The notes beneath the pieces were generated by a model. The model saw only the letters and a list, made by a program, of their open reading frames with translations. It was not told the origin of the DNA and made no database searches. This document shows positions 45,101-55,616 of a stretch of DNA of 64,000 nucleotides, one piece after another (the stretch's first letter is position 1; each line of letters opens with the position of its first letter). The translations under genes and the position numbers were made by a program. This DNA comes from an uncultured Nitrospirota bacterium (GTDB taxonomy: Bacteria; Nitrospirota; Nitrospiria; Nitrospirales; UBA8639), in the NCBI GenBank assembly GCA_937139405.1, contig CAKZPV010000034.1, positions 186,001 to 250,000 of the forward strand. The letters are read 5' to 3'.

Positions 45101-46132
45101 CTAGACGGTCGCTACATCTAAGACAATAGAATGGAGCCCCGTGGCTCCGTCAGGTTGTGGGCGGGTCATCTCTGAGGTCTGCACCTTACCTTGCGCATCA
45201 ATGGCTCGCACCGACACCATATGTTTTCCCGCCTTGGGAACCTCCCAATCGTAATTCCAAATAACCCAGGTATAGGGAGAAAGGGGAGCTTCCACTTCAG
45301 TCCTCACCCAAGTCTTTTCTTGATCAAAACTGAGCTGTACTTCCTGAATGGATTCCGGGCCACCAAAGGCAATACCCCGCAACCGTTGAGACGGTCCCTG
45401 TAAGGATTGATAATGCCCGGGGCTGTCGATACGAGAGAAAATATGAATAGTGCCATCATCCGTCCACCCTTTTTGTTGCCAGTAGCCTTTGTAGTCTCCG
45501 TTATAGACTTCAATTTCAGTGATCCATTTGACGTTTTTAATACCATAGAGGCCTGGAACAATCAGACGCATAGGAAAACCATGATCTTTTGGCAACTTCT
45601 CCCCATTCATCAAATATGCCAACATCACATCATCTTCCATGGCCCGAGAGAACGGAATACTATCATGATAGCCATCTGCTGCACGAAAAATGACGTCACG
45701 CGCCGTCTCTTCATCAGCACCAATATCCTTCAAGAGTTTTTTGAGAGAAATACCTCGCCACATCGCCGTGCCTAAACTGCTGCCACCAGGAAGTGTATCA
45801 ATACACATCAATGTGACGGCTTGATCAAAGGATTCTCGATTCAAAAGATCTCGCCATTTCATGACCACTCGGTTTTCCACGGCGCCCTTGACCACCATTT
45901 GCCATTGCTCAACATCTAAATCTCGCGTAAAGTTATACGATCCTTCATTAATATTCACTCGGTAAAACTTGTCATTTGGCGTAAAATACACGGTGTCTCG
46001 AGGAGGCACCGCAAACATCGAGCCGAGGTCACAGCCAGGGAAAACGAGGTTGGCTGTAACCAGCCCACCAAGGCTTATAAGGCCACGACGAGAAATCGAT
46101 AAGGAAAATGGTGATGATTGATTAAATGGCAT
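45101..46132 (-). CDS. Tat-exported sulfite-oxidase-type molybdopterin oxidoreductase
   Basis: A 343-residue enzyme with a twin-arginine signal (SISRRGLISLGGLVTANL), so folded export through TatC is expected. A Cys after the hydrophobic stretch (FPGC) might also be lipidated. The sulfite-oxidase-type molybdenum cofactor domain (about residues 60-215) shows the Mo-ligating Cys at about C110 in AVTLMCIDTLPGG. A Mo-co dimerisation domain (about 235-340) follows. Likely a periplasmic sulfite dehydrogenase or related oxidoreductase; the electron acceptor is not encoded nearby. Confidence 0.87.
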   Translation of the reverse strand: MPFNQSSPFSLSISRRGLISLGGLVTANLVFPGCDLGSMFAVPPRDTVYFTPNDKFYRVNINEGSYNFTRDLDVEQWQMVVKGAVENRVVMKWRDLLNRESFDQAVTLMCIDTLPGGSSLGTAMWRGISLKKLLKDIGADEETARDVIFRAADGYHDSIPFSRAMEDDVMLAYLMNGEKLPKDHGFPMRLIVPGLYGIKNVKWITEIEVYNGDYKGYWQQKGWTDDGTIHIFSRIDSPGHYQSLQGPSQRLRGIAFGGPESIQEVQLSFDQEKTWVRTEVEAPLSPYTWVIWNYDWEVPKAGKHMVSVRAIDAQGKVQTSEMTRPQPDGATGLHSIVLDVATV

Positions 46133-46383
46133 GGGCTATGTCTATATTATCTAATACTCTTTCGGCCTAGACAAGGCATACAATCACTAATCTTTTCACG
46201 ACTTTGTAAATACTGAAAAATATGGATAATATACTTGAGAATTATGGATGAAACAGAAATGGCTATTCTATAACAATGGCAAATCAGCTCAATCTTTCTG
46301 GTAATTTTTATTATTTAGTGCCTATGTTCTCTTAAATCATGTAATTTTTTCCCTACAAGGTCTCCATCGAACGAAATATAAAT

Positions 46384-46839
46384 ATGAATACTAGATCAAC
46401 CAAGGTGAGAATAACTATACGTCTCCTTCAATTCACCATTGCTATGGCGATCATTCCACTCATTTCTGCCTGTGCAACCAAGCATACTGAGAAAAAACAA
46501 GATCTTGAAGCGTGGGTCGGCACCTCAGTTGAAGCGTTAGACACGCATGCCCTTTTCAGCACCATGCCGATGTTCCGTACCAATACTGACGGTGGTACTG
46601 AAATTCGCAACTACGCCTATGGCTATGATTTCGGAGAATGTTTTGGTAAAGCAGGGGCGAGCAGCCCTGGTGACTTCGTCAATACCAATGCCTTTATCGC
46701 TTGTTCAAGCAGTAGAATCGTCTGTAATAACCTCTTCTATATTAAGGAGGAAAAGATTATCGAATATGCACCAACAGGTCGATGCCACACGGATAGAAGG
46801 ACTCAACCAGAAACACGCCACGTCACAACCAAAAGCTAA
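46384..46839 (+). CDS. Small predicted lipoprotein
   Basis: A 151-residue protein with a signal peptide and lipobox (AMAIIPLISAC). Five further Cys residues lie in the mature part (ECFGK, ACSSSRIVCNN, RCHTD), suggesting disulfides in an oxidising compartment. No family recognised. The frame is isolated between the oxidoreductase and the barrel protein. Confidence 0.55.
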   Translation: MNTRSTKVRITIRLLQFTIAMAIIPLISACATKHTEKKQDLEAWVGTSVEALDTHALFSTMPMFRTNTDGGTEIRNYAYGYDFGECFGKAGASSPGDFVNTNAFIACSSSRIVCNNLFYIKEEKIIEYAPTGRCHTDRRTQPETRHVTTKS

Positions 46840-47036
46840 TACAACGCTTGTCGTAAGAGGTCGACCTGTTCGTATCCCCCGCCATCTCATCTAAAACCAC
46901 CTTCGTAACTGCTTTTTTTTTGATCTATTTTTTCCTCGAATTCTTGATATTTTTTTACATTTACCTTAGTGTTTTCTATCCAAGGAAGGAATTCTTCACG
47001 TTGTGAAGGATCATTGTTCAAGGAAGGACTTTGATT

Positions 47037-48173
47037 ATGACACATGAAATGCTCCACCGAGTCTTCAGAACATTCAACCTAGCACTCCTCTGCACCCTGA
47101 TCTCTCCCACAATGAGCTCAGCCGTTGAATTTGTCATTGTCGGCCCACGAGCCGTAGGGATGGGCGGAGCAGGTGTAGCTGTCACCACAGATTCTCTGGC
47201 AACCTATTGGAATCCAGCTGGCTTAGCACTCACTCAGACCATTGATGTCCGGGCGCAAGTCTCTGCACAAGGCTTCGATCGCTTAGGCATTATCGACACG
47301 TTGGAAGATATTGATGATATTAATGACGCAGACACTTCTGCTGCAAACCAAGCTCGTCTCCAGAATCTCCTCAATGATTTAAATGGCTCATCACTATCTG
47401 CCTTGGCCGCTCTTGGACTGTATTTTAAAGGCAACTGGGGAGAACATGCCTTAGGCATCAATATTTCGGATGTGGAAACAGGCGGGGCCTTTACAAATAC
47501 GCCCTTGACGGCGGTGGTTGCCGGCGGTGAATTGGATGTGGTGGGTGAACTGCAGGTAAATTTTCTTGAAGCGCGACAGATTGCCTTATCCTATGCCTAT
47601 GCGATCTGGGAAAAGAAAATCTCTTTTGGTATCACTGGCAAAATTATTCAAGGAGTGGCCTACAGGCGAGGAATCGATGTTGAAAAAGATTTTGATCTTG
47701 CCGATGAATTAAAAAACTCCAAAAAATCTTATGAATTTGGCCTCGATATTGGGGCAATGGTCCACCCTGTCTCATGGCTCCAATTGGGCATTGTCGGAAA
47801 AGATCTGAACAAACCGTCATTCAAAACTCCTGGAGGTGGAAAATTCACATTACGCCCGCAAGTTCGAGGGGGAGTGGCCGTTATTCCCTTTTCAGCTACG
47901 ACTATCAGTTTTGATGCCGATCTCACCAAAAATAAAACTCTGGTGCCCGGACTCAGAAGTCGCGTCTTCAGCTTAGGGATTGAACAGGGAATCTTTGATG
48001 TTGTATTTCTCCGCGCCGGCGCGCTTAAAAATGTAGAAGATGCCAAATCGCGTGTGACTCCGACAGCAGGATTAGGCATTCGGCTCTGGGCTTTCCAATT
48101 TGATGTCGGTGGAGGGTATGACTTTGATGAACGCGGCGCGTTAGGGTCATTTTCTCTGGCACTCACATTTTAA
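47037..48173 (+). CDS. Outer-membrane beta-barrel protein, TraF/PorV (UPF0164) type
   Basis: About 378 residues from ATG 47037, preceded by AGGAAGG. A signal peptide (FNLALLCTLISPTMSSA) leads into the family signature VGPRAVGMGGAGVAVTTDSLATYWNPAGLAL. That signature is the start of FadL-like/TraF barrels. The rest has alternating strand pattern and ends SFSLALTF with a terminal Phe, as needed for barrel assembly. The substrate is unknown. Confidence 0.85.
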   Translation: MTHEMLHRVFRTFNLALLCTLISPTMSSAVEFVIVGPRAVGMGGAGVAVTTDSLATYWNPAGLALTQTIDVRAQVSAQGFDRLGIIDTLEDIDDINDADTSAANQARLQNLLNDLNGSSLSALAALGLYFKGNWGEHALGINISDVETGGAFTNTPLTAVVAGGELDVVGELQVNFLEARQIALSYAYAIWEKKISFGITGKIIQGVAYRRGIDVEKDFDLADELKNSKKSYEFGLDIGAMVHPVSWLQLGIVGKDLNKPSFKTPGGGKFTLRPQVRGGVAVIPFSATTISFDADLTKNKTLVPGLRSRVFSLGIEQGIFDVVFLRAGALKNVEDAKSRVTPTAGLGIRLWAFQFDVGGGYDFDERGALGSFSLALTF

Positions 48174-48298
48174 AAATATTAAAGAGATAAGAATTCAACA
48201 AGGGAACATACAATAAGATAGTCTCCTCAACTCTGATCTTAGTCGAAGATCTGCAAATTTCTCTCAACTATTGAACCCAACTTTCTTTCTGACTCTCG

Positions 48299-48958
48299 TT
48301 ACTGTTCCTTTGTAGCTTTTTCAAGCCCTTTCAAAAATTTGCCCACTGCTTCGCCAGCTTCTTCTGGAGACATATCTTCAAACTTTTCCAAATTGCCATC
48401 GAACTTCTCCAAATTTGAAGCCAAGTGTCGAGCAGCCATCTCGCTACTCAAATTCGTCGTAATCAGAAAGACGCCCAAGATACCAAAGACCATATAAGCC
48501 GTTTTTTGAGCCAACTGATGAACTGCGGTACTTGCGATGATCATCAGGTACATCCACCAGACAACACCAACAATCGAACCAAGATAGGGAATGATCCCGG
48601 CTAGGGCAGTGATGGGATAAATAGCAGAAGCATAGGCGACACAACGATAGGAGACCTCAAAAGATTCTTGGGAACCCATGAATTTCCAAATCACAAACAT
48701 GATGCCGGCACCAATGAAACTAAAAATGAAAAACATAATCGGAAGTAAGATGATGCCTCCAATGCCCACCGCCATCGCTCCCCCAATTCTTCCCAGACCA
48801 AACAATGAGAAGAACCCAAGAAGAATCGCACTGACTCCCGCCATGACCAACACAAAAATGATGGGATCACCAAATCCACCAGACTTCGTTATGTCTCGAT
48901 AGAAATGAACTGGATTGGTGATGACCTTGCGCGCGTCTTCAAGAATAGAGTTCAACAT
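48299..48958 (-). CDS. Yip1-domain membrane protein
   Basis: A 219-residue protein with five hydrophobic helices (for example IIFVLVMAGVSAILLGF, ITALAGIIPYLGSIVGVVWW) and the Yip1 start pattern (ILEDARKVITNPVHFYRDI). The C-terminal 40 residues are charged and probably cytosolic. Bacterial Yip1 proteins have no settled function. Isolated gene. Confidence 0.8.
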   Translation of the reverse strand: MLNSILEDARKVITNPVHFYRDITKSGGFGDPIIFVLVMAGVSAILLGFFSLFGLGRIGGAMAVGIGGIILLPIMFFIFSFIGAGIMFVIWKFMGSQESFEVSYRCVAYASAIYPITALAGIIPYLGSIVGVVWWMYLMIIASTAVHQLAQKTAYMVFGILGVFLITTNLSSEMAARHLASNLEKFDGNLEKFEDMSPEEAGEAVGKFLKGLEKATKEQ

Positions 48959-49145
48959 GAGATGTCACTCCCCTGTTTTCTATACCAATAAAAGTAATAC
49001 GGTTCTCAATTCACCTGATGAATGAGATACCATATCTTTAAGGACTCAGTCGGTCAATTTAATAAATAAAAAATGAGAAGGATGACAAGTCAGCGAAGTT
49101 GTGAGATCAAAAAATAATATTAACAGACAAAATTACACATTCAAA

Positions 49146-50429
49146 CTAGCCATCTAACTCTTTGCCAACTAATCGTTCTAATTCGGTAAGCGCGATGGCT
49201 AACTCAAAGCGAGCATGCGCATATCCTTCAAAAGTTTGCCATAACACCCGCTGAGCATCTAATACATCGAGTAATCCGGCTTCTCCAAATTTAAAACTTG
49301 TTCGAGCAATGCGAACGGCTTCCTTGGCTTGCTTCAACAAACCTTGCTCGAATGTGTTGATCTGAGTTGAAGCAGTCCTTGAAATTTGAACGTGTTCCGT
49401 AATCCCTCTTTTGAGTGAAATTTTGGCTTGTTCAAGATGGGCTTCTGACTGGCGACGAATGCCCAACGCCTTCGCCATGTCGCCCTGGCGTTGATCCCAA
49501 AGCGGCAAAGGAATCGAGAGCCCTCCGACAAATCCTTCCCTGCCCGCATCTCGTTGATATGACCCACTAATCGTCACATTTGGGACACGAGCCTGCCGCT
49601 CTTGATCATATTGAGCGTGAGCCACGTCAATTAATTGTTGAAATTTTTTAATTTCTGGATGATGTTCAAACGCCGCCTCGATCAAATGTGATTCATCTAA
49701 TGCATTGTTCGTTGTCTCAAAATCTCCTTGAATGGCGAATCCCTCACCAAGATTACCAGCGGTCAGTTGATCTAAGGCTACTTTGGTTATTCGAACCTTC
49801 CCCTGGGTTTGCTCCATCTGTTTTTGGGCTTGCAATAATTCGACCTTGACTTTCACCTCTTCGAAAGGTGGAGCTTCACCAGCTTCCACACGTCGCTTCA
49901 CGGCTCCTTCAAAATCCGTAACAGTCATCAAGAGTCGCGAAGCCAGGTCAGCAATGGTTTGTGCCAAAAGTAATTCATAAAAGATTTGCTTGACTCTCGC
50001 TTTCACATTCACCTGTGTGAGTGCAAAGCCGGCTTGAGCACTACCCGCTCCAGCCTTCGCAGCTTCTTGGCGTGCCGCACGCATTCCTGGCCACTCCAGA
50101 GGCTGGCTCAGAGAAATATATCGCTCGAACATTGTACGACCAGTAGGATCGAGTATCTGACCTCGACCACCTTGTAGGCCCAACGTAGGATTTGGGTATG
50201 CACGAGCGATCCGCTCCTCCCCTGTTTTTTGATCAATAAAGCCTTTACCCAACTCAATAGTGGGATTGTGCGTAAGTGTCAGATCAATAATTTCCTGAAG
50301 GGAAAAAGACGGGACAGCATTTTCTTCCCCCCAGACCTCACTGCCAACTATCGCCCACATACAGACACAACCCACGAATAACCTCAATGTCATTAACTTG
50401 GACACGTTAAACGGTAGTTCTCGGCTCAT
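49146..50429 (-). CDS. czcC: TolC-family outer-membrane efflux protein (CzcC-like)
   Basis: A 427-residue OEP-family protein: signal sequence (LFVGCVCMWAIVGSEVWG), N-terminal SLQEIIDLTLTHNPTIELG and the long helical repeats forming the periplasmic tunnel. The start overlaps the czcA stop by 23 bases. With CzcA and CzcB it should form a tripartite RND pump across both membranes for heavy-metal cations. Last gene of the operon. Confidence 0.9.
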   Translation of the reverse strand: MSRELPFNVSKLMTLRLFVGCVCMWAIVGSEVWGEENAVPSFSLQEIIDLTLTHNPTIELGKGFIDQKTGEERIARAYPNPTLGLQGGRGQILDPTGRTMFERYISLSQPLEWPGMRAARQEAAKAGAGSAQAGFALTQVNVKARVKQIFYELLLAQTIADLASRLLMTVTDFEGAVKRRVEAGEAPPFEEVKVKVELLQAQKQMEQTQGKVRITKVALDQLTAGNLGEGFAIQGDFETTNNALDESHLIEAAFEHHPEIKKFQQLIDVAHAQYDQERQARVPNVTISGSYQRDAGREGFVGGLSIPLPLWDQRQGDMAKALGIRRQSEAHLEQAKISLKRGITEHVQISRTASTQINTFEQGLLKQAKEAVRIARTSFKFGEAGLLDVLDAQRVLWQTFEGYAHARFELAIALTELERLVGKELDG

Positions 50430-53400
50430 CGTAACTCCTCGGACAAAAATATCGATAGACAGCAGGAAGCACTAACAAAGTAAGGGCTGTGGAAGTCACT
50501 AAGCCGCCAATGACCACGGTGGCAAGCGGGCGTTGAACCTCGGCACCCATAGTCGTCGCCAAGGCCATGGGAAGAAACCCAAGACTAGCCACTAACGCAG
50601 TCATCAACACAGGACGAAGCCGATCTAACGAACCTTGGAGCACGGCTTGTTCAATTAGCAGCCCTTTTGCTTCTAACGTACGGATTCGTGACACTAAGAC
50701 CACGCCATTCAACACTGCAATGCCAAACAACGCAATAAACCCAATAATAGCCGATATACTCAGAGGCATCCCCCGCATCCATAGTGCCAATATTCCTCCA
50801 GACAACGCTAAAGGCACATTTAGAAAAATGAGAAAGGCCGGTCGAAGCGTGCCGAATATGAGAGAGAGCATGCCAATGATTAAGAGCAACGTAACAGGCA
50901 CGATAAGGGATAAACGCTGAGTGGCTTGTTCAAGATTTTCAAATTGTCCACCCCATTCCAAGTAGTAACCAGGAGCAAGGGAAATGCGTTCGCGAATAGT
51001 CTGTTGAGCCTCATCCATAAATCCACCCAAGTCACGTCCACGAATATTCGTTTCGACCACGATTCGACGATGGTTATTTTCTCGACTAATCTGTGCTGGG
51101 CCTTCATCCACGACAACTTGCGCGATACGCGACAGAGGCACCAATTCCTCATGAGGGGTGGGGATAAGGAGGTTCTTAAGGGCGGACGGGCTAGCAGAGG
51201 ATTGATCCGTGAGACGCACGACCAACGCAAAACGCCGTTCGCCCTCGAAAATGGTCCCCACCTGTTGCCCAGCCCTGGCGGTTTGAACATAGGTCAGGAC
51301 ATCAGCAGCAGTAATACCATAGCGAGCAATTTGATCTCGGTCTACGATAATTCGAATACGCGGGACGCCTGCCACCTGTTCAGCTTTAACGTCCGCCGCC
51401 CCTGGAATATCCCGTAAGGCAGACGCGACTTGTTCGGCATGTGTACGGAGAACCGAGAGATCTGGTCCGAATATTTTTACCGCAATATCTGATCGCGTGC
51501 CTGCAATCAGCTCGTTGAATCGCATTTCGATGGGTTGAGTAAATCCCAGGCCGACTCCATGGACTGACTCCAAAATAGCCCGTTCCATTTTCTCAATGAG
51601 TTCGTCTTTGGTCTTGGCCGTTACCCATTCATTCTTTGGCTTTAAAATGGCAAAGACATCTGAAAGTTCAATACCCATAGGATCAGTCGCCACTTCAGGG
51701 CTGCCGGTTCTCGAAACAACTTTAATCACTTCTGGAAATTTCCTGAGAGTTGCTTCCACTTGAAGAGCAGTGGCTACGGATTCATCAAGAGACACACTCG
51801 GCAAACGCCAAACTTGAATCGCAAGATCGCCTTCATCCAATCGTGGCATAAACACCACTCCCAACGAACTACCGATAAACAGACTGCTCACAAACAACAC
51901 AATGGCTGATCCAGCAGCTAAAAGAGGCTTGGCCAGAGAAAATCGAAGACAGGGTTCGTAGATCGAACGGAGTGTTCGAATCAACCACGTGCCTTCTTGA
52001 TTGGGTTGAATTTTGGCAAACCAAAACGCCAGAGTTGGGACAGCAGCCACAGCAAAAAGCAGTGAACCGACCAGGGCAAAAATGACGGTGAACGCCATGG
52101 GATGAAACATTTTCCCCTCGACTCCCGTGAGAGTTAAAATAGGGAGATACACCACGATAATAATACCCATCGCAAAGGTAATGGGACGCAACACTTCTTT
52201 GGCCGCATCCTGGATACCTTGAGCTCGGGCTTCGACGGAACGCTCCTTGAGATTGCTCAATTTTCGAAGAATGTTATCGATCATCACGACGGATCCATCC
52301 ACGAGTAAACCAAAGTCAATGGCTCCGAGACTCATGAGATTTCCAGAAATGCCCGTCTTGAGCATACCGGTAAAGGCAATCAGCATGGAGATGGGGATAG
52401 CTGCCGCAACAATCAGCCCAGATCGGAAATTCCCCAGGAAAAGAAATAAAACAGCAATGACAAGTAACCCGCCTTCCCAGAGATTATTTTGAACCGTGCG
52501 AATGACCTGAGAGACAAAAATAGAACGATCATAATAAGGTTCGATAACCACACCGGCTGGCAAAGTCGCTTGAATGTCTTGTACGCGGTCTTTAATTTGT
52601 TCGAGTAGGAGTTCAGCATTTCCACCCGCCAACATTTGCACCATCCCAATGACCGTCTCGCCCTCCCCCATCCTTGTAGCGGCACCAATTCTGAGGTTCG
52701 CGCCTTCTTGCACAACAGCAACATCTTTGATGAATAGAGGAATCCCGCCTGGGGCATGCTTCACGAGAATATTTCCGAGATCCGACACTCCTTTGGCCAT
52801 GGCTTCGCCACGAATGAGAAATTGTTCCCGCTCATGCACGATGTAGCCACCCCCGGCCAGTGCATTATTTTGCTCTAAAGCATCATAGACATCTTTGAGA
52901 GAAAGCTTCATCGCCAGCAGTCGTTGAGGGTCTACCATCACTTGAAATTGTTTTTCTCGCCCCCCCCAAATATTCACTTCCACCACGCCAGGGATCGCAC
53001 GAAGACGACGTCCAATATCCCATTCCAACAGGGTGCGTAACTCCATAGGGCTATAGCCATCGCCGCTGAGTGTAAATTGATACACTTCGCCAAGCCCTGT
53101 GGTCAGTGGCCCCATCATGGGCCGTGCATATTCTGAAGGAATCTGTTCGACCGCTATAGCTAATCGTTCATTCACCAGTTGACGGACAAAGTACAAATCC
53201 AAATCATCCTCAAAAATAGCAGTGACGACTGAAATACCATATTGAGAAATCGAACGAAGTTCTTTGAGGCCGGGGAGTCCGCTCAAATTCGTTTCAATAG
53301 GAAACGTCACAAATTGCTCAACCTCGACCGGTCCTAAAGCCGGAGCCCGAGTCAGAATCTGGACTTGTACGGGAGTGAGATCAGGCACCGCATCGATTGG

Positions 53401-53499
53401 CAACTCCCCTAACGAATACACACCCCCTCCCATAACCAGGAGAAGGGTCACAAGGGTAAAGAACCGATAACGAAGAGAAAGAATGAGAAGGCGCTCCAT
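50407..53499 (-). CDS. czcA: Heavy-metal RND efflux pump CzcA/CusA family
   Basis: A 1030-residue inner-membrane RND transporter with 12 membrane helices in two repeats and two large periplasmic loops. The helix 4 motif DFGLLVDGSVVMIDN carries the proton-relay Asp and follows the DFG-VDG pattern of the Co/Zn/Cd/Ni (CzcA/NccA) group rather than the Cu/Ag group. The N-terminus LRYRFFTLVTLLLVMGGG is typical. Expels metal cations using the proton gradient with CzcB and CzcC. Confidence 0.93.
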   Translation of the reverse strand: MERLLILSLRYRFFTLVTLLLVMGGGVYSLGELPIDAVPDLTPVQVQILTRAPALGPVEVEQFVTFPIETNLSGLPGLKELRSISQYGISVVTAIFEDDLDLYFVRQLVNERLAIAVEQIPSEYARPMMGPLTTGLGEVYQFTLSGDGYSPMELRTLLEWDIGRRLRAIPGVVEVNIWGGREKQFQVMVDPQRLLAMKLSLKDVYDALEQNNALAGGGYIVHEREQFLIRGEAMAKGVSDLGNILVKHAPGGIPLFIKDVAVVQEGANLRIGAATRMGEGETVIGMVQMLAGGNAELLLEQIKDRVQDIQATLPAGVVIEPYYDRSIFVSQVIRTVQNNLWEGGLLVIAVLFLFLGNFRSGLIVAAAIPISMLIAFTGMLKTGISGNLMSLGAIDFGLLVDGSVVMIDNILRKLSNLKERSVEARAQGIQDAAKEVLRPITFAMGIIIVVYLPILTLTGVEGKMFHPMAFTVIFALVGSLLFAVAAVPTLAFWFAKIQPNQEGTWLIRTLRSIYEPCLRFSLAKPLLAAGSAIVLFVSSLFIGSSLGVVFMPRLDEGDLAIQVWRLPSVSLDESVATALQVEATLRKFPEVIKVVSRTGSPEVATDPMGIELSDVFAILKPKNEWVTAKTKDELIEKMERAILESVHGVGLGFTQPIEMRFNELIAGTRSDIAVKIFGPDLSVLRTHAEQVASALRDIPGAADVKAEQVAGVPRIRIIVDRDQIARYGITAADVLTYVQTARAGQQVGTIFEGERRFALVVRLTDQSSASPSALKNLLIPTPHEELVPLSRIAQVVVDEGPAQISRENNHRRIVVETNIRGRDLGGFMDEAQQTIRERISLAPGYYLEWGGQFENLEQATQRLSLIVPVTLLLIIGMLSLIFGTLRPAFLIFLNVPLALSGGILALWMRGMPLSISAIIGFIALFGIAVLNGVVLVSRIRTLEAKGLLIEQAVLQGSLDRLRPVLMTALVASLGFLPMALATTMGAEVQRPLATVVIGGLVTSTALTLLVLPAVYRYFCPRSYDEPRTTV

Positions 53500-53504
53500 G
53501 ACAG

Positions 53505-54662
53505 TTAGTGTCCGTCTCCTTCAATCGAATGTTTTAACATTGAATTTTTCAAATCAAAAACACCTTCAATCACCACTTCATCTCCCGTTGCTAGACCTTC
53601 AAGAACCTCGATCCATCCATCACTTTCTTTCCCCAACATCACAGGGATAAACCTATAGCCATTGCCATCTTTCACAAAAACGCCCTGAACTCCTTCCACT
53701 ATAGTTGGCGCGGTCACAGGAATAGCCAAGATGGATGAAGCCCCTTCTTCCAATCGAACCTCTACATATTCATTGGGCTTTAAAAGTTCTTGCCGATTAT
53801 CGACATCAAATCGAAGCTGAACAGTCAGAGTCGCTTTATCAGCAACAGGCGCGATATAGGCCAAAGGCGCCTCAATAGGCTCACGGCCTTTGGCAAGGAT
53901 GATTCCGCGATCACCTTCTTTGAATCGCTGGGCCTGTTCAATGGGAAGGTTAGCAAACACCCAGACTTGGCGAATGTCCACAACCTCAAAGAGGTGATCG
54001 CCCGTGCTCACGCCCTGCCCTAGGACCACCGTTTGGTCAGAAATGATTCCCGCCAATGGAGCTTTAATAATATAATGATGGCCTTCCATCGTATGACTGT
54101 GAAGTAGTTCGTTAAGATCTTTCTTTAGCAACCCCATATTCTGAAGTTTTTCCGTGACATGCTGATTGATTGCTTGAGCTTCAAAGTACTGAGCTTGATC
54201 CTCCATCAGGCGTCGTTCAGACACAATTTGTTCGTCATGAAGTTTCTTCGTTCTCTGGAAATTGGCCAGGCGAAGATCCACCTGAACTTTCGAAACCAAA
54301 AATTCTTGAACTAATTCATCCAATTTAAGACTGCCTATGGCGAGTAAGGGATCACCGGCTTTCACATGATTTCCGAGTTGAACAAACACCTCTTCTACTT
54401 GCCCTTCAAGGCGTGAGGACACCTTAGCCATCTTTCCAAGATCCAACGAAACCCCGCCCGGTGCCACGATGACTTGGGAGAGCAACCGTTGTTCAACAAG
54501 TGCCGTTTTGATTCGTGCTTGTGCTGCAGCCGTGAGTTTAAATACCAAATGACTGGAGGCATCAGAAATCTCCGTCATTTCTGATGGGATTTCGTTTACA
54601 GGCTCAGGCGGATCAGAGCATGCCTGAACCAGGAACAATGGAAAGAGAAGAATTAGGTACAT
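53505..54662 (-). CDS. czcB: RND membrane fusion protein CzcB-like
   Basis: A 385-residue periplasmic adaptor with a lipoprotein signal (LILLFPLFLVQAC). The order of domains is the usual one: a lipoyl-like half (SRLEGQVEEVFVQLGNHVKAGDPLLAI), a helical hairpin (about residues 120-200), a second lipoyl half (IIKAPLAGIISDQ) and the beta-barrel/MP domains. Connects the RND pump to the TolC-type channel. Only five bases separate it from czcA. Confidence 0.92.
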   Translation of the reverse strand: MYLILLFPLFLVQACSDPPEPVNEIPSEMTEISDASSHLVFKLTAAAQARIKTALVEQRLLSQVIVAPGGVSLDLGKMAKVSSRLEGQVEEVFVQLGNHVKAGDPLLAIGSLKLDELVQEFLVSKVQVDLRLANFQRTKKLHDEQIVSERRLMEDQAQYFEAQAINQHVTEKLQNMGLLKKDLNELLHSHTMEGHHYIIKAPLAGIISDQTVVLGQGVSTGDHLFEVVDIRQVWVFANLPIEQAQRFKEGDRGIILAKGREPIEAPLAYIAPVADKATLTVQLRFDVDNRQELLKPNEYVEVRLEEGASSILAIPVTAPTIVEGVQGVFVKDGNGYRFIPVMLGKESDGWIEVLEGLATGDEVVIEGVFDLKNSMLKHSIEGDGH

Positions 54663-54809
54663 GACGACAACTACACCTCTTCACGTAGAATTAAAACTGT
54701 TGGTTATTAGAAACCCCAGTAGCTCTGACTAAAGGATCGTCTGATTTAAATGGGATTAATAGATCCCACACCCTGACCTGAAGCCAGATTTTTCATAAAT
54801 ACGTTGGAG

Positions 54810-55280
54810 TTAAATTGAAAGAACTGGCGGAGCACGAGGGGAAAGGATTTCAGGAAGAAGAGATACGAGGGTTTTCTTAGAAATAACAGGCAGCGTTGAA
54901 ACACCGCCCTGACGCAAGGATTCAACATGGTCAGTCACAACCACGTCATAGGATATTTGCGACTTCGCCGACTCCAGGATAATCGAGCGTTTAATTAGAG
55001 AGAAACCGTAAGTCGCCTCTTCAAATCCATGGGATGCGTGTGAGGGAGCCTGAATGGGTTCTAATTCACCGCTTAAATAAAAGAACCCATCATGATGATG
55101 TTCTTCTTGAGCATACCCTTGGTGAGCATGCACAGGAGTATTGACTAAAACGGAATGGTACGTGCCTCCATGCACGTGCCCCGACATTCCATGGGCGTGA
55201 TCGACTTCGGGATGGATATGAATAAGAGGTAGCGTAATCACCCACACAACCAGCCACAGTCGAAGTACTGTCTTATGCAT
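54810..55280 (-). CDS. His-rich periplasmic protein of the metal-efflux locus
   Basis: About 156 residues from ATG 55280. A signal or anchor segment (LWLVVWVITLPLI) is followed by a run of His-containing motifs (HIHPEVDHAHGMSGHVHGG; EEHHHDGF) that should bind divalent metal ions. Short His-rich proteins with a C-terminal RAPP segment often precede czcCBA genes, as here (147 bases before czcB). A metal-buffering or sensing role is inferred. Confidence 0.75.
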   Translation of the reverse strand: MHKTVLRLWLVVWVITLPLIHIHPEVDHAHGMSGHVHGGTYHSVLVNTPVHAHQGYAQEEHHHDGFFYLSGELEPIQAPSHASHGFEEATYGFSLIKRSIILESAKSQISYDVVVTDHVESLRQGGVSTLPVISKKTLVSLLPEILSPRAPPVLSI

Positions 55281-55616
55281 GTCTTTCACCCAATATCCCT
55301 ACCTTATCTATTCGTCATGACTAACTCAGTAATTTAGCCTATCATAAAATACAGCGATAGAAAACACACATTGAAAAGAACGGCGGAAAAGCCCAACGCT
55401 CCTACCCTCTTTTTCGCCGGTGATATAAAATTAGAAGAAAGTTCGGTCATAAACTCTAGGGCCTTTACTGAATAGGTTGAACAGTGCATGTATGATGCGG
55501 AGATGTGCCCAGTAACCTTCAAGCTAAAGGGAGATGGGTGCAGAAGAAAACCCCTTTTGCACTTAGAGATTTGTGGAGAAAGATTTATGTGAGTGGAAGT
55601 TGACAGGCAGAGAGAG

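Noticed and set aside
46547-46894. 115-residue frame overlapping the small lipoprotein gene
   Set aside because: It is a shifted-frame shadow of the lipoprotein gene and lacks its own start signals.
54663-54809. Possible metal-responsive riboswitch or operator between the His-rich gene and czcB
   Set aside because: No conserved riboswitch motif or clear inverted repeat was visible by eye.
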